A stretch of DNA of 64,000 nt from an uncultured Roseobacter sp. (GTDB taxonomy: Bacteria; Pseudomonadota; Alphaproteobacteria; Rhodobacterales; Rhodobacteraceae). Positions 49,091 to 57,425 of the stretch are shown in pieces. Numbering within the stretch: position 1 is the first letter of the stretch; every line of letters starts with the position of its first letter. The notes under the pieces were generated by a model. That model was not told the origin of the DNA. It was given only the letters and a program-made list of their open reading frames with translations, and did no database searches. The stretch is taken from positions 310,001 to 374,000 of the forward strand of contig CANMWT010000005.1 of assembly GCA_947501635.1 (NCBI GenBank). The letters are read 5' to 3'. The position numbers and the translations under genes were made by a program.

Positions 49091-49225
49091 GTCCGCTGAC
49101 ATCCCGGTTTTTGTCCAATCCCTTCAGCGCGGCCGCGGCGGGCGCTTTAGCGGTTTTCTTTGCGCCCGCAGCACGACATGATGTGCGTAGTGCAGCATAC
49201 CGCGCAATCGACAAAGGAGTGGGCC

Positions 49226-50011
49226 ATGAGCTTCGAGATATCACTAGCAGGAAAAACAGCCGTCATTACTGGATCGAACTCTGGGATTGGACTTGGCATT
49301 GCCTGGGAGCTGGCCCGTGCCGGTGCCGACCTTGTGCTGAATTCCTTTACCGATGCCGAAGAGGACCATGCGCTGGCGGCGAAGATTGCCAAGGAAACCG
49401 GCGTGAAGGCACGCTACATTCAGGCAGACATGTCCAAGGCGGATCAGTGCCGCAAGCTGATTGATGAGGCAGGCGTCTGCGATATTCTGGTCAACAACGC
49501 GGGTATTCAGCATGTTGCCGGTATCCCCGAATTTCCTGTCGATAAATGGGACGCCATTATTGCGATTAACCTCAGCTCTGCTTTTCACACAACTGCCGTG
49601 GCGCTGCCGATGATGCGATCGGCCGGCTGGGGGCGGGTTGTCAACATTGCCTCGGCGCATGGACTGACGGCATCGCCCTATAAATCTGCCTATATCGCCG
49701 CGAAACATGGCATTGTCGGTCTGACCAAAACCACTGCACTTGAGACGGCCAAAGAGCCGATCACGGCCAATGCCATTTGCCCCGGATACGTCCTGACGCC
49801 GATTGTTGAAAAGCAGATACCGGACACGATGAAGGAATATGACATGACCCGCGAAGAGGTGATTGAAAATGTGATGTTGACCCGGCAGCCTTCAAAGGAG
49901 TTCGCTACCGTTGAACAAATGGGCGGTACCGCGACCTTTCTGTGCTCTGATGCCGCGGCACAGATCACGGGGACAACCATCAGTGTGGATGGCGGCTGGA
50001 CGGCGCTTTAA
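49226..50011 (+). CDS. 3-hydroxybutyrate dehydrogenase (SDR family)
   Basis: This 261-residue short-chain dehydrogenase has the NAD motif TGSNSGIG, NNAGIQ, a catalytic Ser in NIASAHG, and the Tyr-x-x-x-Lys pair in SAYIAAKHG. The C-terminal CPGYVLTPIVEKQI and the DGGWTAL ending are typical of D-3-hydroxybutyrate dehydrogenases, which oxidise 3-hydroxybutyrate to acetoacetate in polyhydroxybutyrate and ketone use. AAAGGAG precedes ATG 49226. The patatin gene follows 81 bp later. Confidence 0.93.
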   Translation: MSFEISLAGKTAVITGSNSGIGLGIAWELARAGADLVLNSFTDAEEDHALAAKIAKETGVKARYIQADMSKADQCRKLIDEAGVCDILVNNAGIQHVAGIPEFPVDKWDAIIAINLSSAFHTTAVALPMMRSAGWGRVVNIASAHGLTASPYKSAYIAAKHGIVGLTKTTALETAKEPITANAICPGYVLTPIVEKQIPDTMKEYDMTREEVIENVMLTRQPSKEFATVEQMGGTATFLCSDAAAQITGTTISVDGGWTAL

Positions 50012-50023
50012 AGATTTGGTGCC

Positions 50024-50056
50024 TCCGGCGGGGATATTTGAAGACCAAAGAAGCCG
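50024..50056 (+). repeat. Rhodobacterales-type intergenic repeat, copy 2
   Basis: Bases 50031-50056 repeat 9010-9035 exactly (26 bp). Here the repeat follows GCCTCCGGCG instead of the C-rich hairpin of copy 1, so only the ATATTTGAAGACC core and its tail are shared. It lies 13-45 bp after the dehydrogenase stop. Confidence 0.6.
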
Positions 50057-50092
50057 GACAGCTGTGCGGCCTGCAGAGAGGCGATTGAGCTG

Positions 50093-51133
50093 ATGGCGAA
50101 GAAAAAACGTGTCAATCTGGCTTTGCAGGGCGGTGGCGCGCATGGCGCTTTTACCTGGGGTGTGCTTGACCGGCTGCTCGGGGACGAAGATCTGGAAGTG
50201 TCAGCAATCTCGGGGACGAGTGCCGGTGCGCTGAACGGTGCTGCCTTCAAGGCCGGCATGATCGAGGGAGGCCGGGAAGGGGCGCGGGCGCGGCTGGACT
50301 GGTTGTGGAAAGAAGTTGGCGCAAGACCGGATTTGCGTATTCCCGAGTGGATGACGCCTTATTCCTTGTCGTCGGTGGCCAAAGCCATGGAGTTATCAGT
50401 GCCTTTCATGGCGTCCGATGTGTTTTCGCGGGTTGTGTCGCCCTATGCCTATGGCGCGCTTTACAAAAATCCATTGGAGCCAATTGTCGCGCAGTTCAAT
50501 TACGATGAGGTATGTGCCGAGACGAGTGACGGCCCGTGTCTGTTTGTTTGTGCCACCAAGGTGCGCAGCGGCAAGGTGCGTGTTTTTAAAGACAGTGAGA
50601 TCAGCACTGACGCCATTTTGGCATCAGCCTGTTTGCCGACCGTCTTTCAGGCGGTGTCGGTCACGGATCCTTCTACAGGTGTCATGGAAGACTACTGGGA
50701 TGGGGGTTACACCGGAAACCCTGCACTTTTCCCGTTGTTCCACGAGGATCTGCCGGAAGATATAATCGTTGTGAACATCAATCCGCTGGACCGCTATGAG
50801 ACGCCACGCAGTGCCCAGGATATCCAGAACAGGATTAATGAGATCAGCTTTAACTCGTCTTTGCTGCGTGAACTTCGGGCGATCGATTTTGTGCAGCGTC
50901 TGATCCGTCAGGGCAAGGTGGCGGACGGCGAAATGAAGCGCGTGTTGATCCACATGATTGCGGATGACGCTCTGATGAACGAATTGTCAGTGGCCACCAA
51001 GCTGATCCCGACGCCTTACACATTGGCGCGTCTGAAAGAAGCAGGTCAGCGGGCTGCAGATGATTTTCTGGCAACGCATCGCGGCGCGTTGAACAACCGC
51101 AGCTCTGTCGATCTGGTCGAGATGTTTCAGTAG
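50093..51133 (+). CDS. patatin-like phospholipase
   Basis: This 346-residue protein has the patatin oxyanion motif QGGGAHGAF, the nucleophile motif GTSAG and the catalytic Asp in DGGYTGNP, so the Ser-Asp dyad is intact. It lacks a signal peptide and is probably cytoplasmic or at the inner membrane. Placement just after 3-hydroxybutyrate dehydrogenase suggests lipid or polyhydroxyalkanoate metabolism, but this is inference from context. The substrate is unknown. Confidence 0.92.
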   Translation: MAKKKRVNLALQGGGAHGAFTWGVLDRLLGDEDLEVSAISGTSAGALNGAAFKAGMIEGGREGARARLDWLWKEVGARPDLRIPEWMTPYSLSSVAKAMELSVPFMASDVFSRVVSPYAYGALYKNPLEPIVAQFNYDEVCAETSDGPCLFVCATKVRSGKVRVFKDSEISTDAILASACLPTVFQAVSVTDPSTGVMEDYWDGGYTGNPALFPLFHEDLPEDIIVVNINPLDRYETPRSAQDIQNRINEISFNSSLLRELRAIDFVQRLIRQGKVADGEMKRVLIHMIADDALMNELSVATKLIPTPYTLARLKEAGQRAADDFLATHRGALNNRSSVDLVEMFQ

Positions 51134-51146
51134 TACCGGGCGAGGA

Positions 51147-51848
51147 TTATTCCGGTTCGGGTTTGCCGTTCGGATAGACGAGCCCCGCCGAGATCACCAG
51201 TTTCGCCGCCTCTTCGACGGACATATCCAGAATCGTCACGTCTTTTTCAGGCACAAAGAGCAGAAAGCCCGATGTGGGGTTGGGCGTTGTCGGCAGGAAG
51301 ACACTGAGCATCGGTTCGCCCTCATTGCCGCGGTCCGCGATCTCACCCTTTGTGTTCGTCGATATAAAGCCGATGGCCCAGATGCCCTGACGCGGATACT
51401 GGATAACGCAGGCTTTTTCGAAAGACCGTTCCGACTGTGCAAAGACAGTTTCGGATATCTGTTTGATGCCGGAGTAGATCGAGCGCACGACTGGCGTGCG
51501 TTCGACAAGGCCTTCGGCAAAGGAAATGAAGGAGCGACCGATCAGCCCCTTGGCCATCCAGCCCACAATCACGGTGAAAATCAGGAAGATTACAACGCCG
51601 ATGCCACGCACGTTGATCTGCACCGACGGGTCAAGCCCAAGCAGGTCCTGCAGCATCCGGTCCGGCTGGTACTTATCTGGCACCAGTGGCAGAACAAACC
51701 CGTCAATCCAGCCGACGACAGACCAGATCAGCCAGATCGTCAGTCCGACCGGCGCGATAACCACAAGGCCGGTCAGAAAATTTGCGCGCAGCCGCGCGAG
51801 AAGACCGCGTCGCGGCGGGTGGACGTCAGGGTCGAAGGGCGTGTTCAT
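51147..51848 (-). CDS. DUF502 family membrane protein
   Basis: This 233-residue protein has two N-terminal hydrophobic segments (about 22-45 and 70-95) and a C-terminal domain in which YSGIKQISETVF and GFLLFVPEKDVTILDMSVEEA are DUF502 signatures. The function is not established. It converges on the patatin gene with a 13-bp gap and ends in a polar tail. Confidence 0.9.
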   Translation of the reverse strand: MNTPFDPDVHPPRRGLLARLRANFLTGLVVIAPVGLTIWLIWSVVGWIDGFVLPLVPDKYQPDRMLQDLLGLDPSVQINVRGIGVVIFLIFTVIVGWMAKGLIGRSFISFAEGLVERTPVVRSIYSGIKQISETVFAQSERSFEKACVIQYPRQGIWAIGFISTNTKGEIADRGNEGEPMLSVFLPTTPNPTSGFLLFVPEKDVTILDMSVEEAAKLVISAGLVYPNGKPEPE

Positions 51849-51939
51849 TGCGTGTCCGAGCTCTTTGGCACGAGGTTAGTTAGGCGGTTTGATACGCAAC
51901 TGCAATGGCTTGCACCACGTGACATGATGGCATGGTCAA

Positions 51940-52860
51940 TTAACGGCTTTTTTCGCTCAAGGCTTGGGCAATTTCCCCGGCCAGACGCGCATTGTTGCGG
52001 ACAAGGGCAATATTGGCCGTGAGCGACCTGCCATCAGTTAACTCGAAAATGCGCTGCAGCAGGTAAGGGGTAACGGCCTTGCCGCTGATGCCATGCGCCA
52101 ACGCGTCGCGATGTGCCGTGGCGATGATCGGAGCCAGGTGCTGAGCGGCGATTTCATCCTGTTGCGGAATGGGGTTTGCGACAAGTTGGCCACCCGGCAA
52201 TCCAATACGCTGCCTGAGCAGATGTGCCTCGGCAATCGTTTCTGCTTCGTCCATACGCAGGGGGGCTTTGTGTTCGGACTGCGCGCTCCAGAATGCGGGG
52301 AAACTGTCTTGTCCGACGCTGATAACCGGTACACCGTGCGTTTCAAGAACTTCAAGCGTTTTGGCCACGTCAAGGATGGCTTTGGCACCGGCCGCGACAA
52401 CCGTGACCGCCGTCTGTGCCAGCTCCAGAAGATCGGCAGAAACGTCAAAGCTCTCTTCTGCGCCGCGGTGCACGCCACCGATGCCACCGGTGGCAAACAC
52501 CTCAATGCCAGCCAGCCGTGCGGCGATCATCGTCGCGGCGACGGTTGTGGCTCCGGTGCCTTTGGTGGCCAGACAGGCGGCAAGATCTGCCCGCGACAAT
52601 TTTGAAACGGCCCTGGCTTGCGCCAGCGCTTCTAGGGTTTCGTCTTCCAGCCCGATGTGCAGCACACCGTCGATCACCGCGATCGTCGCGGGGGTGACGC
52701 CCATGGCGCGCAAATCGTCTTCGACCTGACGCGCGACTGTCAGGTTCTGCGGATAGGGCATCCCGTGGGTGATGATTGTGCTTTCCAGTGCGACAACGGG
52801 GCGCCCGCTGCTTTGTGCGGCAGCAACTTCGGACGAGCGGATCATGGGTAGATCATTCAC
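51940..52860 (-). CDS. psuG: pseudouridine-5'-phosphate glycosidase
   Basis: This 306-residue enzyme splits pseudouridine 5'-phosphate into uracil and ribose 5-phosphate. PVVALESTIITHGMP, FATGGIGGVHRGAE and VSVGQDSFPAFW are PsuG motifs. The GTG start overlaps the stop of the psuK gene (GTGA); ATG 52845 is an alternative. With psuK it forms a two-step pseudouridine salvage operon. No pseudouridine importer is adjacent. Confidence 0.95.
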   Translation of the reverse strand: MNDLPMIRSSEVAAAQSSGRPVVALESTIITHGMPYPQNLTVARQVEDDLRAMGVTPATIAVIDGVLHIGLEDETLEALAQARAVSKLSRADLAACLATKGTGATTVAATMIAARLAGIEVFATGGIGGVHRGAEESFDVSADLLELAQTAVTVVAAGAKAILDVAKTLEVLETHGVPVISVGQDSFPAFWSAQSEHKAPLRMDEAETIAEAHLLRQRIGLPGGQLVANPIPQQDEIAAQHLAPIIATAHRDALAHGISGKAVTPYLLQRIFELTDGRSLTANIALVRNNARLAGEIAQALSEKSR

Positions 52861-53756
52861 AGGGGGGTGTCTCCGGATACATAAGTCGCAGCGGCCTTTA
52901 GCGCCTGGTCCAATGCCGCATCGGGCGGCAGTCCACGCGCTTCAGCGGCGATATGGGCTGCCATGAAAGTATCGCCGGCCCCCGTCACGCGCGTCACGAG
53001 AACCTGTGGCGGGGTTTGCGTGATAAGACGGTCTGCCAAACCGGCGCTGGCGGCTTGTCCGCCGTCGGTCACCAGCACGCGGACGGCCCCTTTGTCCAGC
53101 AGAGCCCGGGCGGCCGCGGTCGAGGTGTCAAAGGTTTCGTGGCACAGCACTCCCGCTTCTTCAAGGTTGACATAAAGCGTGCCGCGGCTGTTTTTGATGA
53201 AGGGCATCAGCCGTTCAGCTTTTCCCGGCGAGGCGGGGGCCACGCGCAGATCGGCGGAGGCAAGCAGCGGGCTTGATGCGATTTCATCCAGCAGTTCAAG
53301 CGTCAGATTGCCATCAAGCGCAGCTAGACCCGTGTAAGGCGTATCGGCCCCTGCAATCCGGCCGTCGGACAGCGGCGCGAGGATCTTGGCACCGGCCGCT
53401 TCCAGCGAATGGGCATCCGCAATGGCCGCCACCAACCCATTGGCGCCTTCGACGGCCATGTAACGATCAGTCGGCAAATCCTCGGATCGGTAGATGGTCT
53501 GCGTATACATCCCGCGCGCAGCACAGGCCGCAACCAATTCGTCGCCCTCCGCATCGCGTCCGACGGCTGTCAACAACGCCGGTGTCATACCAAAGCGCGC
53601 AAGCGTCATTGCGATGTTCAGCGCCACGCCGCCCGGCAGCCGGGTGATCCGCCCCGGCACGTCGGATCCTGTACGCATGACGCTCGCGGACCGTCCGATC
53701 ACGTCCCACAGGACAGAGCCGATGCAAATGATGTCAGGGCGTGGTGTCATGCGCAA
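52857..53756 (-). CDS. psuK: PfkB-family kinase, probable pseudouridine kinase
   Basis: This 299-residue ribokinase-fold protein has the N-terminal PfkB opening ICIGSVLWDVIG, the RLPGGVALNIA segment, and the C-terminal signature RVTGAGDTFMAAHIA, whose Asp is the catalytic base. The overlap with psuG makes pseudouridine the likely substrate. Family members include adenosine, ribose and fructose kinases, so the substrate call rests on context. Confidence 0.92.
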   Translation of the reverse strand: MRMTPRPDIICIGSVLWDVIGRSASVMRTGSDVPGRITRLPGGVALNIAMTLARFGMTPALLTAVGRDAEGDELVAACAARGMYTQTIYRSEDLPTDRYMAVEGANGLVAAIADAHSLEAAGAKILAPLSDGRIAGADTPYTGLAALDGNLTLELLDEIASSPLLASADLRVAPASPGKAERLMPFIKNSRGTLYVNLEEAGVLCHETFDTSTAAARALLDKGAVRVLVTDGGQAASAGLADRLITQTPPQVLVTRVTGAGDTFMAAHIAAEARGLPPDAALDQALKAAATYVSGDTPL

Positions 53757-53786
53757 CTTCTGCGCACAAACTGCGGCAAGTGCAAG

Positions 53787-54602
53787 TCACTGACCTGCGG
53801 GAACAGCAAAAGTCAGAGCAGCCCACAACGTTTCCCAGACCGGTGCGTTCTCTTCCGTCCCGGCCTGTGAGCTTGGGCGCAGAACAACCGCGTCAAACAG
53901 GTAGCTGTGACCGGGGGTTACTGCAATACGAGCGCGGCCCTCGGCGTCAGTGCGGTGCAACGTGACCTCGACAGCGCCGTCCGGATCACGGTCAAACACC
54001 TCTACCTGTGCATTGATACGCGGTTCCTGCTGATAGGTGACTTCAACCGTCATCACACCATCAAATGCCGGATCGTAAGGGTTCGACAGCGCAACAAACT
54101 CAGTCTCAAGCCCCAGCGCACGATCCGCACCCTTGCCATGCCCGACCGCAATAAGCGCTTTGGCATGGCGTGTGTAGGATTCACGAAAGAGTTCCCGGGA
54201 CCAGCCGTTCGCCTCATGCACTGCAATGGCGTGCTCGAAATCCTTGTGCTTAACGAACTTGAGGAATTTTTCCCATTCACGATAGGTAACCGTTGATGCT
54301 GTCGTTTCATGGGCGACGACAAGCAATCCCTCCTGTGGCGCGACAGACTGCAAAGCGGGCGTGTCGCCCATGCGGCCATCCACAGGCTGCATCCCTTGCG
54401 CCGTGACAAGATCAAACCGCGTAAAACGCTGCTCAAACCACGCCAGCGATATCCCTTTGAAATTTTCGCCGTTTTTAAGGTCGGCAACTAGTGGCATTCC
54501 GCTTTCAACTTGATATTCCTGAGGCTCGATCCAGAATTCATGGCTGACTGCCGGAACAGACCACAGCAGTGTCAAAACCAAAGAGAGGCGCGCGAGACCC
54601 AT
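53787..54602 (-). CDS. DUF4198 periplasmic protein
   Basis: This 271-residue protein has a signal peptide (MGLARLSLVLTLLWSVPAVS, cleavage before HEFWIEP). The His-rich start HEFWIEPQEY and the Ig-like strands are typical of DUF4198, which often occurs next to nickel/cobalt-uptake genes. AAAGG eight bases upstream supports ATG 54602. Its start codon overlaps that of the divergent HupE/UreJ-type gene, suggesting a shared role. Direct metal binding is inferred only from family context. Confidence 0.85.
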   Translation of the reverse strand: MGLARLSLVLTLLWSVPAVSHEFWIEPQEYQVESGMPLVADLKNGENFKGISLAWFEQRFTRFDLVTAQGMQPVDGRMGDTPALQSVAPQEGLLVVAHETTASTVTYREWEKFLKFVKHKDFEHAIAVHEANGWSRELFRESYTRHAKALIAVGHGKGADRALGLETEFVALSNPYDPAFDGVMTVEVTYQQEPRINAQVEVFDRDPDGAVEVTLHRTDAEGRARIAVTPGHSYLFDAVVLRPSSQAGTEENAPVWETLWAALTFAVPAGQ

Positions 54603-55794
54603 GTCGAAACCTTTTCACTATTCAGCGCTAAAGCTCATGTTTTTAGGTTTGATGTCAACGATGATCTTGCTGTTGCCGGCCCCAAGGAGCGCCGCGCATG
54701 AGGTGGTTCCGACGATCGTGGATATGACGGTGGCCGAAGATGGTGCTTTAGCCTTCGATTTCAGGATCAATATCGAGGCGTTTCTGGCCGGCATTGATCT
54801 TGATTCCGTTGAAGACACCGACGCGGATGCCGCCGCGGCCGATTACGATGCATTGCGCGCGCTGCCTGCCGCCGATATCGCAGCACGGGTCGAAGAGATC
54901 ATCAACGCGTGGAACGCACACCCTTTGGTGTCAGCCGGCGCACCGGTTGAATTGAGCGTGCGCTCGCTCATTATTCCCGAAGATGTGGATTTCGAACTGC
55001 CCCGCGTGACAGAACTGCGCCTCGCTGGTGTGCTGCCGGAAGGCACCGGCAGCGTGACGTTGAACTGGCCACAAGGGGCAGGGGCGCTCGTGGTGCGCCA
55101 GCAGGGGGTAGAAGCGCCTTATACGGGCTATCTTGACGGTGGCACCTCAAGCCCCGAGATATCGCTTTCAGGAGGTGACGCGCAAAGCTCGACAGAGGCT
55201 TTTGTCAGCTACATTCCGGTGGGTTTCGACCATATTCTGCCCAAAGGGCTCGACCACATCCTGTTTGTTCTGGGGCTCTTTTTCCTCAGCACCCGCTGGG
55301 GGCCGCTGCTGTGGCAGGTCAGTGCATTCACGTTGGCACATACCGTGACGCTTGCACTTGGCGCGATGGGATGGGTGAATATCCCCGGCAGCATCGTGGA
55401 GCCGTTGATTGCCGCATCTATTGTCTATGTAGCGGTCGAAAACCTATTTCAGCGCGGCCTGACAAAATGGCGGCCCTTTATCATCTTCGGTTTCGGGTTG
55501 TTGCACGGCTTGGGCTTTGCATCGGTGCTTGCCGAATTCGGCCTGCCGGACGACCAGTTCATTCCCGCGCTCATAGGCTTTAACGTCGGTGTGGAAATCG
55601 GGCAGCTGACGGTTATCGCGATCGCGGCCCTGCTTTTGCTGGGCTGTGTGAAACTGGCAAAGCGCTCGGACCTTACAGAGGTCGAGCAACCGGTTGCCAG
55701 CTATCCGGTGATGTTCCGCGCAGTGTCGATCCCCGCATCGCTTCTGATCGCGCTTGTCGGCGCTTACTGGTGTGTCGAGCGGGTCTTTTTCTGA
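54601..55794 (+). CDS. HupE/UreJ-family membrane protein
   Basis: This 397-residue protein has an N-terminal signal or anchor, a soluble domain, and then from about residue 205 the HupE/UreJ_2 membrane module: PVGFDHILPKGLDHILFVLG, then five or six hydrophobic segments, with His in AHTVTLALG and LLHGLGFASVL. The module is linked to nickel or cobalt handling. The usual ATG at 54601 overlaps the divergent start; ATG 54637 or 54652 are plausible and would still give a signal sequence. Confidence 0.88.
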   Translation: MSKPFHYSALKLMFLGLMSTMILLLPAPRSAAHEVVPTIVDMTVAEDGALAFDFRINIEAFLAGIDLDSVEDTDADAAAADYDALRALPAADIAARVEEIINAWNAHPLVSAGAPVELSVRSLIIPEDVDFELPRVTELRLAGVLPEGTGSVTLNWPQGAGALVVRQQGVEAPYTGYLDGGTSSPEISLSGGDAQSSTEAFVSYIPVGFDHILPKGLDHILFVLGLFFLSTRWGPLLWQVSAFTLAHTVTLALGAMGWVNIPGSIVEPLIAASIVYVAVENLFQRGLTKWRPFIIFGFGLLHGLGFASVLAEFGLPDDQFIPALIGFNVGVEIGQLTVIAIAALLLLGCVKLAKRSDLTEVEQPVASYPVMFRAVSIPASLLIALVGAYWCVERVFF

Positions 55795-55798
55795 CCGC

Positions 55799-56419
55799 TC
55801 AGCCCATCGCCTCGACCAACTCGCCCAACCGCTGCGCCGGATCATCCGAGCGCCATATCTCATCGCCGAAAGCAAAGAAATCCGTATAGGGGGTCAACTG
55901 GGCAATGCGCGCCGCATCCAGCCCCCCTTCGGCGACGACAGGAACTTCGATCATCTCCGACCACCACTGAAAGATATCCTGCGCAGCATAGCTGCCATCC
56001 CCAAGCGCCGAGGCGGTCACCGGCCCAAAGCAGACGTAATCCGCACCTGCCTCACCGGCGGACATCCCGTCGTGACGCGATGTGCCGCAAAAGCTACCGA
56101 CAATAGCATCTTCGCCCAACGCCTTGCGTGCCTCGCGCACCGAGCGCGCGGCGTCCAGCAAATGCACCCCATCCAGACCAAGCCGCTCTGCCAGCAGTTG
56201 ATGCTCGCTGAGCACCAGCGCGATATCGCGCGCATGTGTGACTTCGCGCAGGGCATCTGCAGCGCGTGACAGCTTGTCCTCATCGCGGGTTGCCATCTGC
56301 AGCCGCACACATGCCACTTTTTGCGCATCCAGCACACCCGCCAGCAAATCGGGAAAGGTACTCAATTCAAACTCCGACGGGGTAATAAGATAGAGTTGCG
56401 GCCGTTCTGGCATGTCCAT
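55799..56419 (-). CDS. thiamine phosphate synthase-like protein
   Basis: This 206-residue TIM-barrel protein resembles ThiE/TenI. PQLYLITP opens it, GLDGVHLLD is followed by IVGSFCG, and ADYVCFGPVTAS and VVAEGG occur in the C-terminal half. True ThiE has ADYVGxGPVFPT and KxDG motifs that are only partly kept, so the substrate is uncertain and a TenI-like role is possible. ATG 56419 has AAGGA ten bases upstream. No other thi gene is nearby. Confidence 0.75.
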   Translation of the reverse strand: MDMPERPQLYLITPSEFELSTFPDLLAGVLDAQKVACVRLQMATRDEDKLSRAADALREVTHARDIALVLSEHQLLAERLGLDGVHLLDAARSVREARKALGEDAIVGSFCGTSRHDGMSAGEAGADYVCFGPVTASALGDGSYAAQDIFQWWSEMIEVPVVAEGGLDAARIAQLTPYTDFFAFGDEIWRSDDPAQRLGELVEAMG

Positions 56420-56553
56420 GGGTCTGCGGTCCTTTGGTCTTCTGCGAACAGCAGTAGCCCAAGTGGCTGGAAATGAAAACGTATTTGCCAAACCGATGTG
56501 TTACGCGCCGAAAACGCGTTGCACCCCGCCTGGTGTCCGCATATGAGGCGCGC

Positions 56554-57321
56554 ATGTCTGTTGCAGTGGAAAATCCGCAAACCCCCGCTTTTGTACTGGT
56601 GCGTCCGCAGATGGGCGAAAACATCGGTGCCTCGGCGCGCGCTATGTGGAATTTCGGCCTCGACCGGATGCGGGTGGTGGCACCGCGGGATGGCTGGCCA
56701 AATCAGGCTGCGGTCGCTTTGGCAAGCGGGGCGGGCCGGCTTTTGGATGAGGCGCAGATCAGCGCGGACCTTGCCGGCAGCCTGGCTGATTGCACATTTG
56801 TATTCGCAACGACAGCAAGGCCACGCGACCTGACAAAACCGGTGTTCAGCCCCGAAGAGGCAATGCGCGAAACCCGGCGCATGATTGGCGAAGGCCAGCG
56901 GGTGGCAGTGCTGTTCGGCCCAGAGCGCGCGGGGTTGGAAAACGACGATATCGCGCGGGCAAATGCGATTATCTCAGTGCCGGTAAATCCTGATTTTCCC
57001 TCGCTTAATCTGGCGCAATGCGTGCTTCTTGTGGGCTATGAATGGATGCGTGCCAGCACGGATGTACAGCACAAGACCACGGAAATGGCGGGCACAGTCT
57101 GGGCTGATCACAACGAAATCGAACACCTTGCCGGCCATTACGAGGAGCGTCTTGAGGAGATGGGCTTTTTCTTTCCGGCGCATAAATCTGACTCAATGCG
57201 CCTGAACCTGCGGAACTTCTGGAGCCGCATGCCCTTGACTCGCGCCGACGTACAGATGATGCACGGCATCTTGCGGCAGGTCGCACGCTGGGCGCGGCGG
57301 AAAGACGGCGACGGCTCATAG
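56554..57321 (+). CDS. trmJ: tRNA (cytidine/uridine-2'-O)-methyltransferase TrmJ
   Basis: This 255-residue SPOUT methyltransferase has the knot motifs VRPQMGENIGASARAMWNFG, LFGPERAGLENDDI and VPVNPDFPSLNLAQ. It methylates tRNA position 32 in related bacteria. ATG 56554 is preceded by GAGG at a good distance; an upstream in-frame ATG at 56473 would overlap the divergent ThiE-like promoter. A 104-bp gap separates it from ctaA. Confidence 0.93.
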   Translation: MSVAVENPQTPAFVLVRPQMGENIGASARAMWNFGLDRMRVVAPRDGWPNQAAVALASGAGRLLDEAQISADLAGSLADCTFVFATTARPRDLTKPVFSPEEAMRETRRMIGEGQRVAVLFGPERAGLENDDIARANAIISVPVNPDFPSLNLAQCVLLVGYEWMRASTDVQHKTTEMAGTVWADHNEIEHLAGHYEERLEEMGFFFPAHKSDSMRLNLRNFWSRMPLTRADVQMMHGILRQVARWARRKDGDGS

Positions 57322-57425
57322 CAACTGGAATGAGATGCGGCAAAGCGCGTCGCGGCGTCTGGTCGCGCTGGACCTTCACCCGGCCACGGCATAGGGTCGC
57401 GGAGCTTGGAAATTGAGGATTTCTG

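Larger units (their letters stand above)
48901..49225. other. 325-bp intergenic region with a probable small-RNA gene
   Basis: The gap between the YejA-like gene and the 3-hydroxybutyrate dehydrogenase gene has no protein gene beyond trivial frames. Its middle holds a good promoter, two hairpins and a strong terminator on the plus strand, described separately. The last 135 bp before 49226 contain nothing I recognise except the ribosome site AAAGGAG. Confidence 0.7.

Noticed and set aside
56424..56445. Third copy of the 26-bp repeat on the minus strand
   Set aside because: Only a short AAGACCAAAG-like stretch matches; the rest differs, so it is probably chance.
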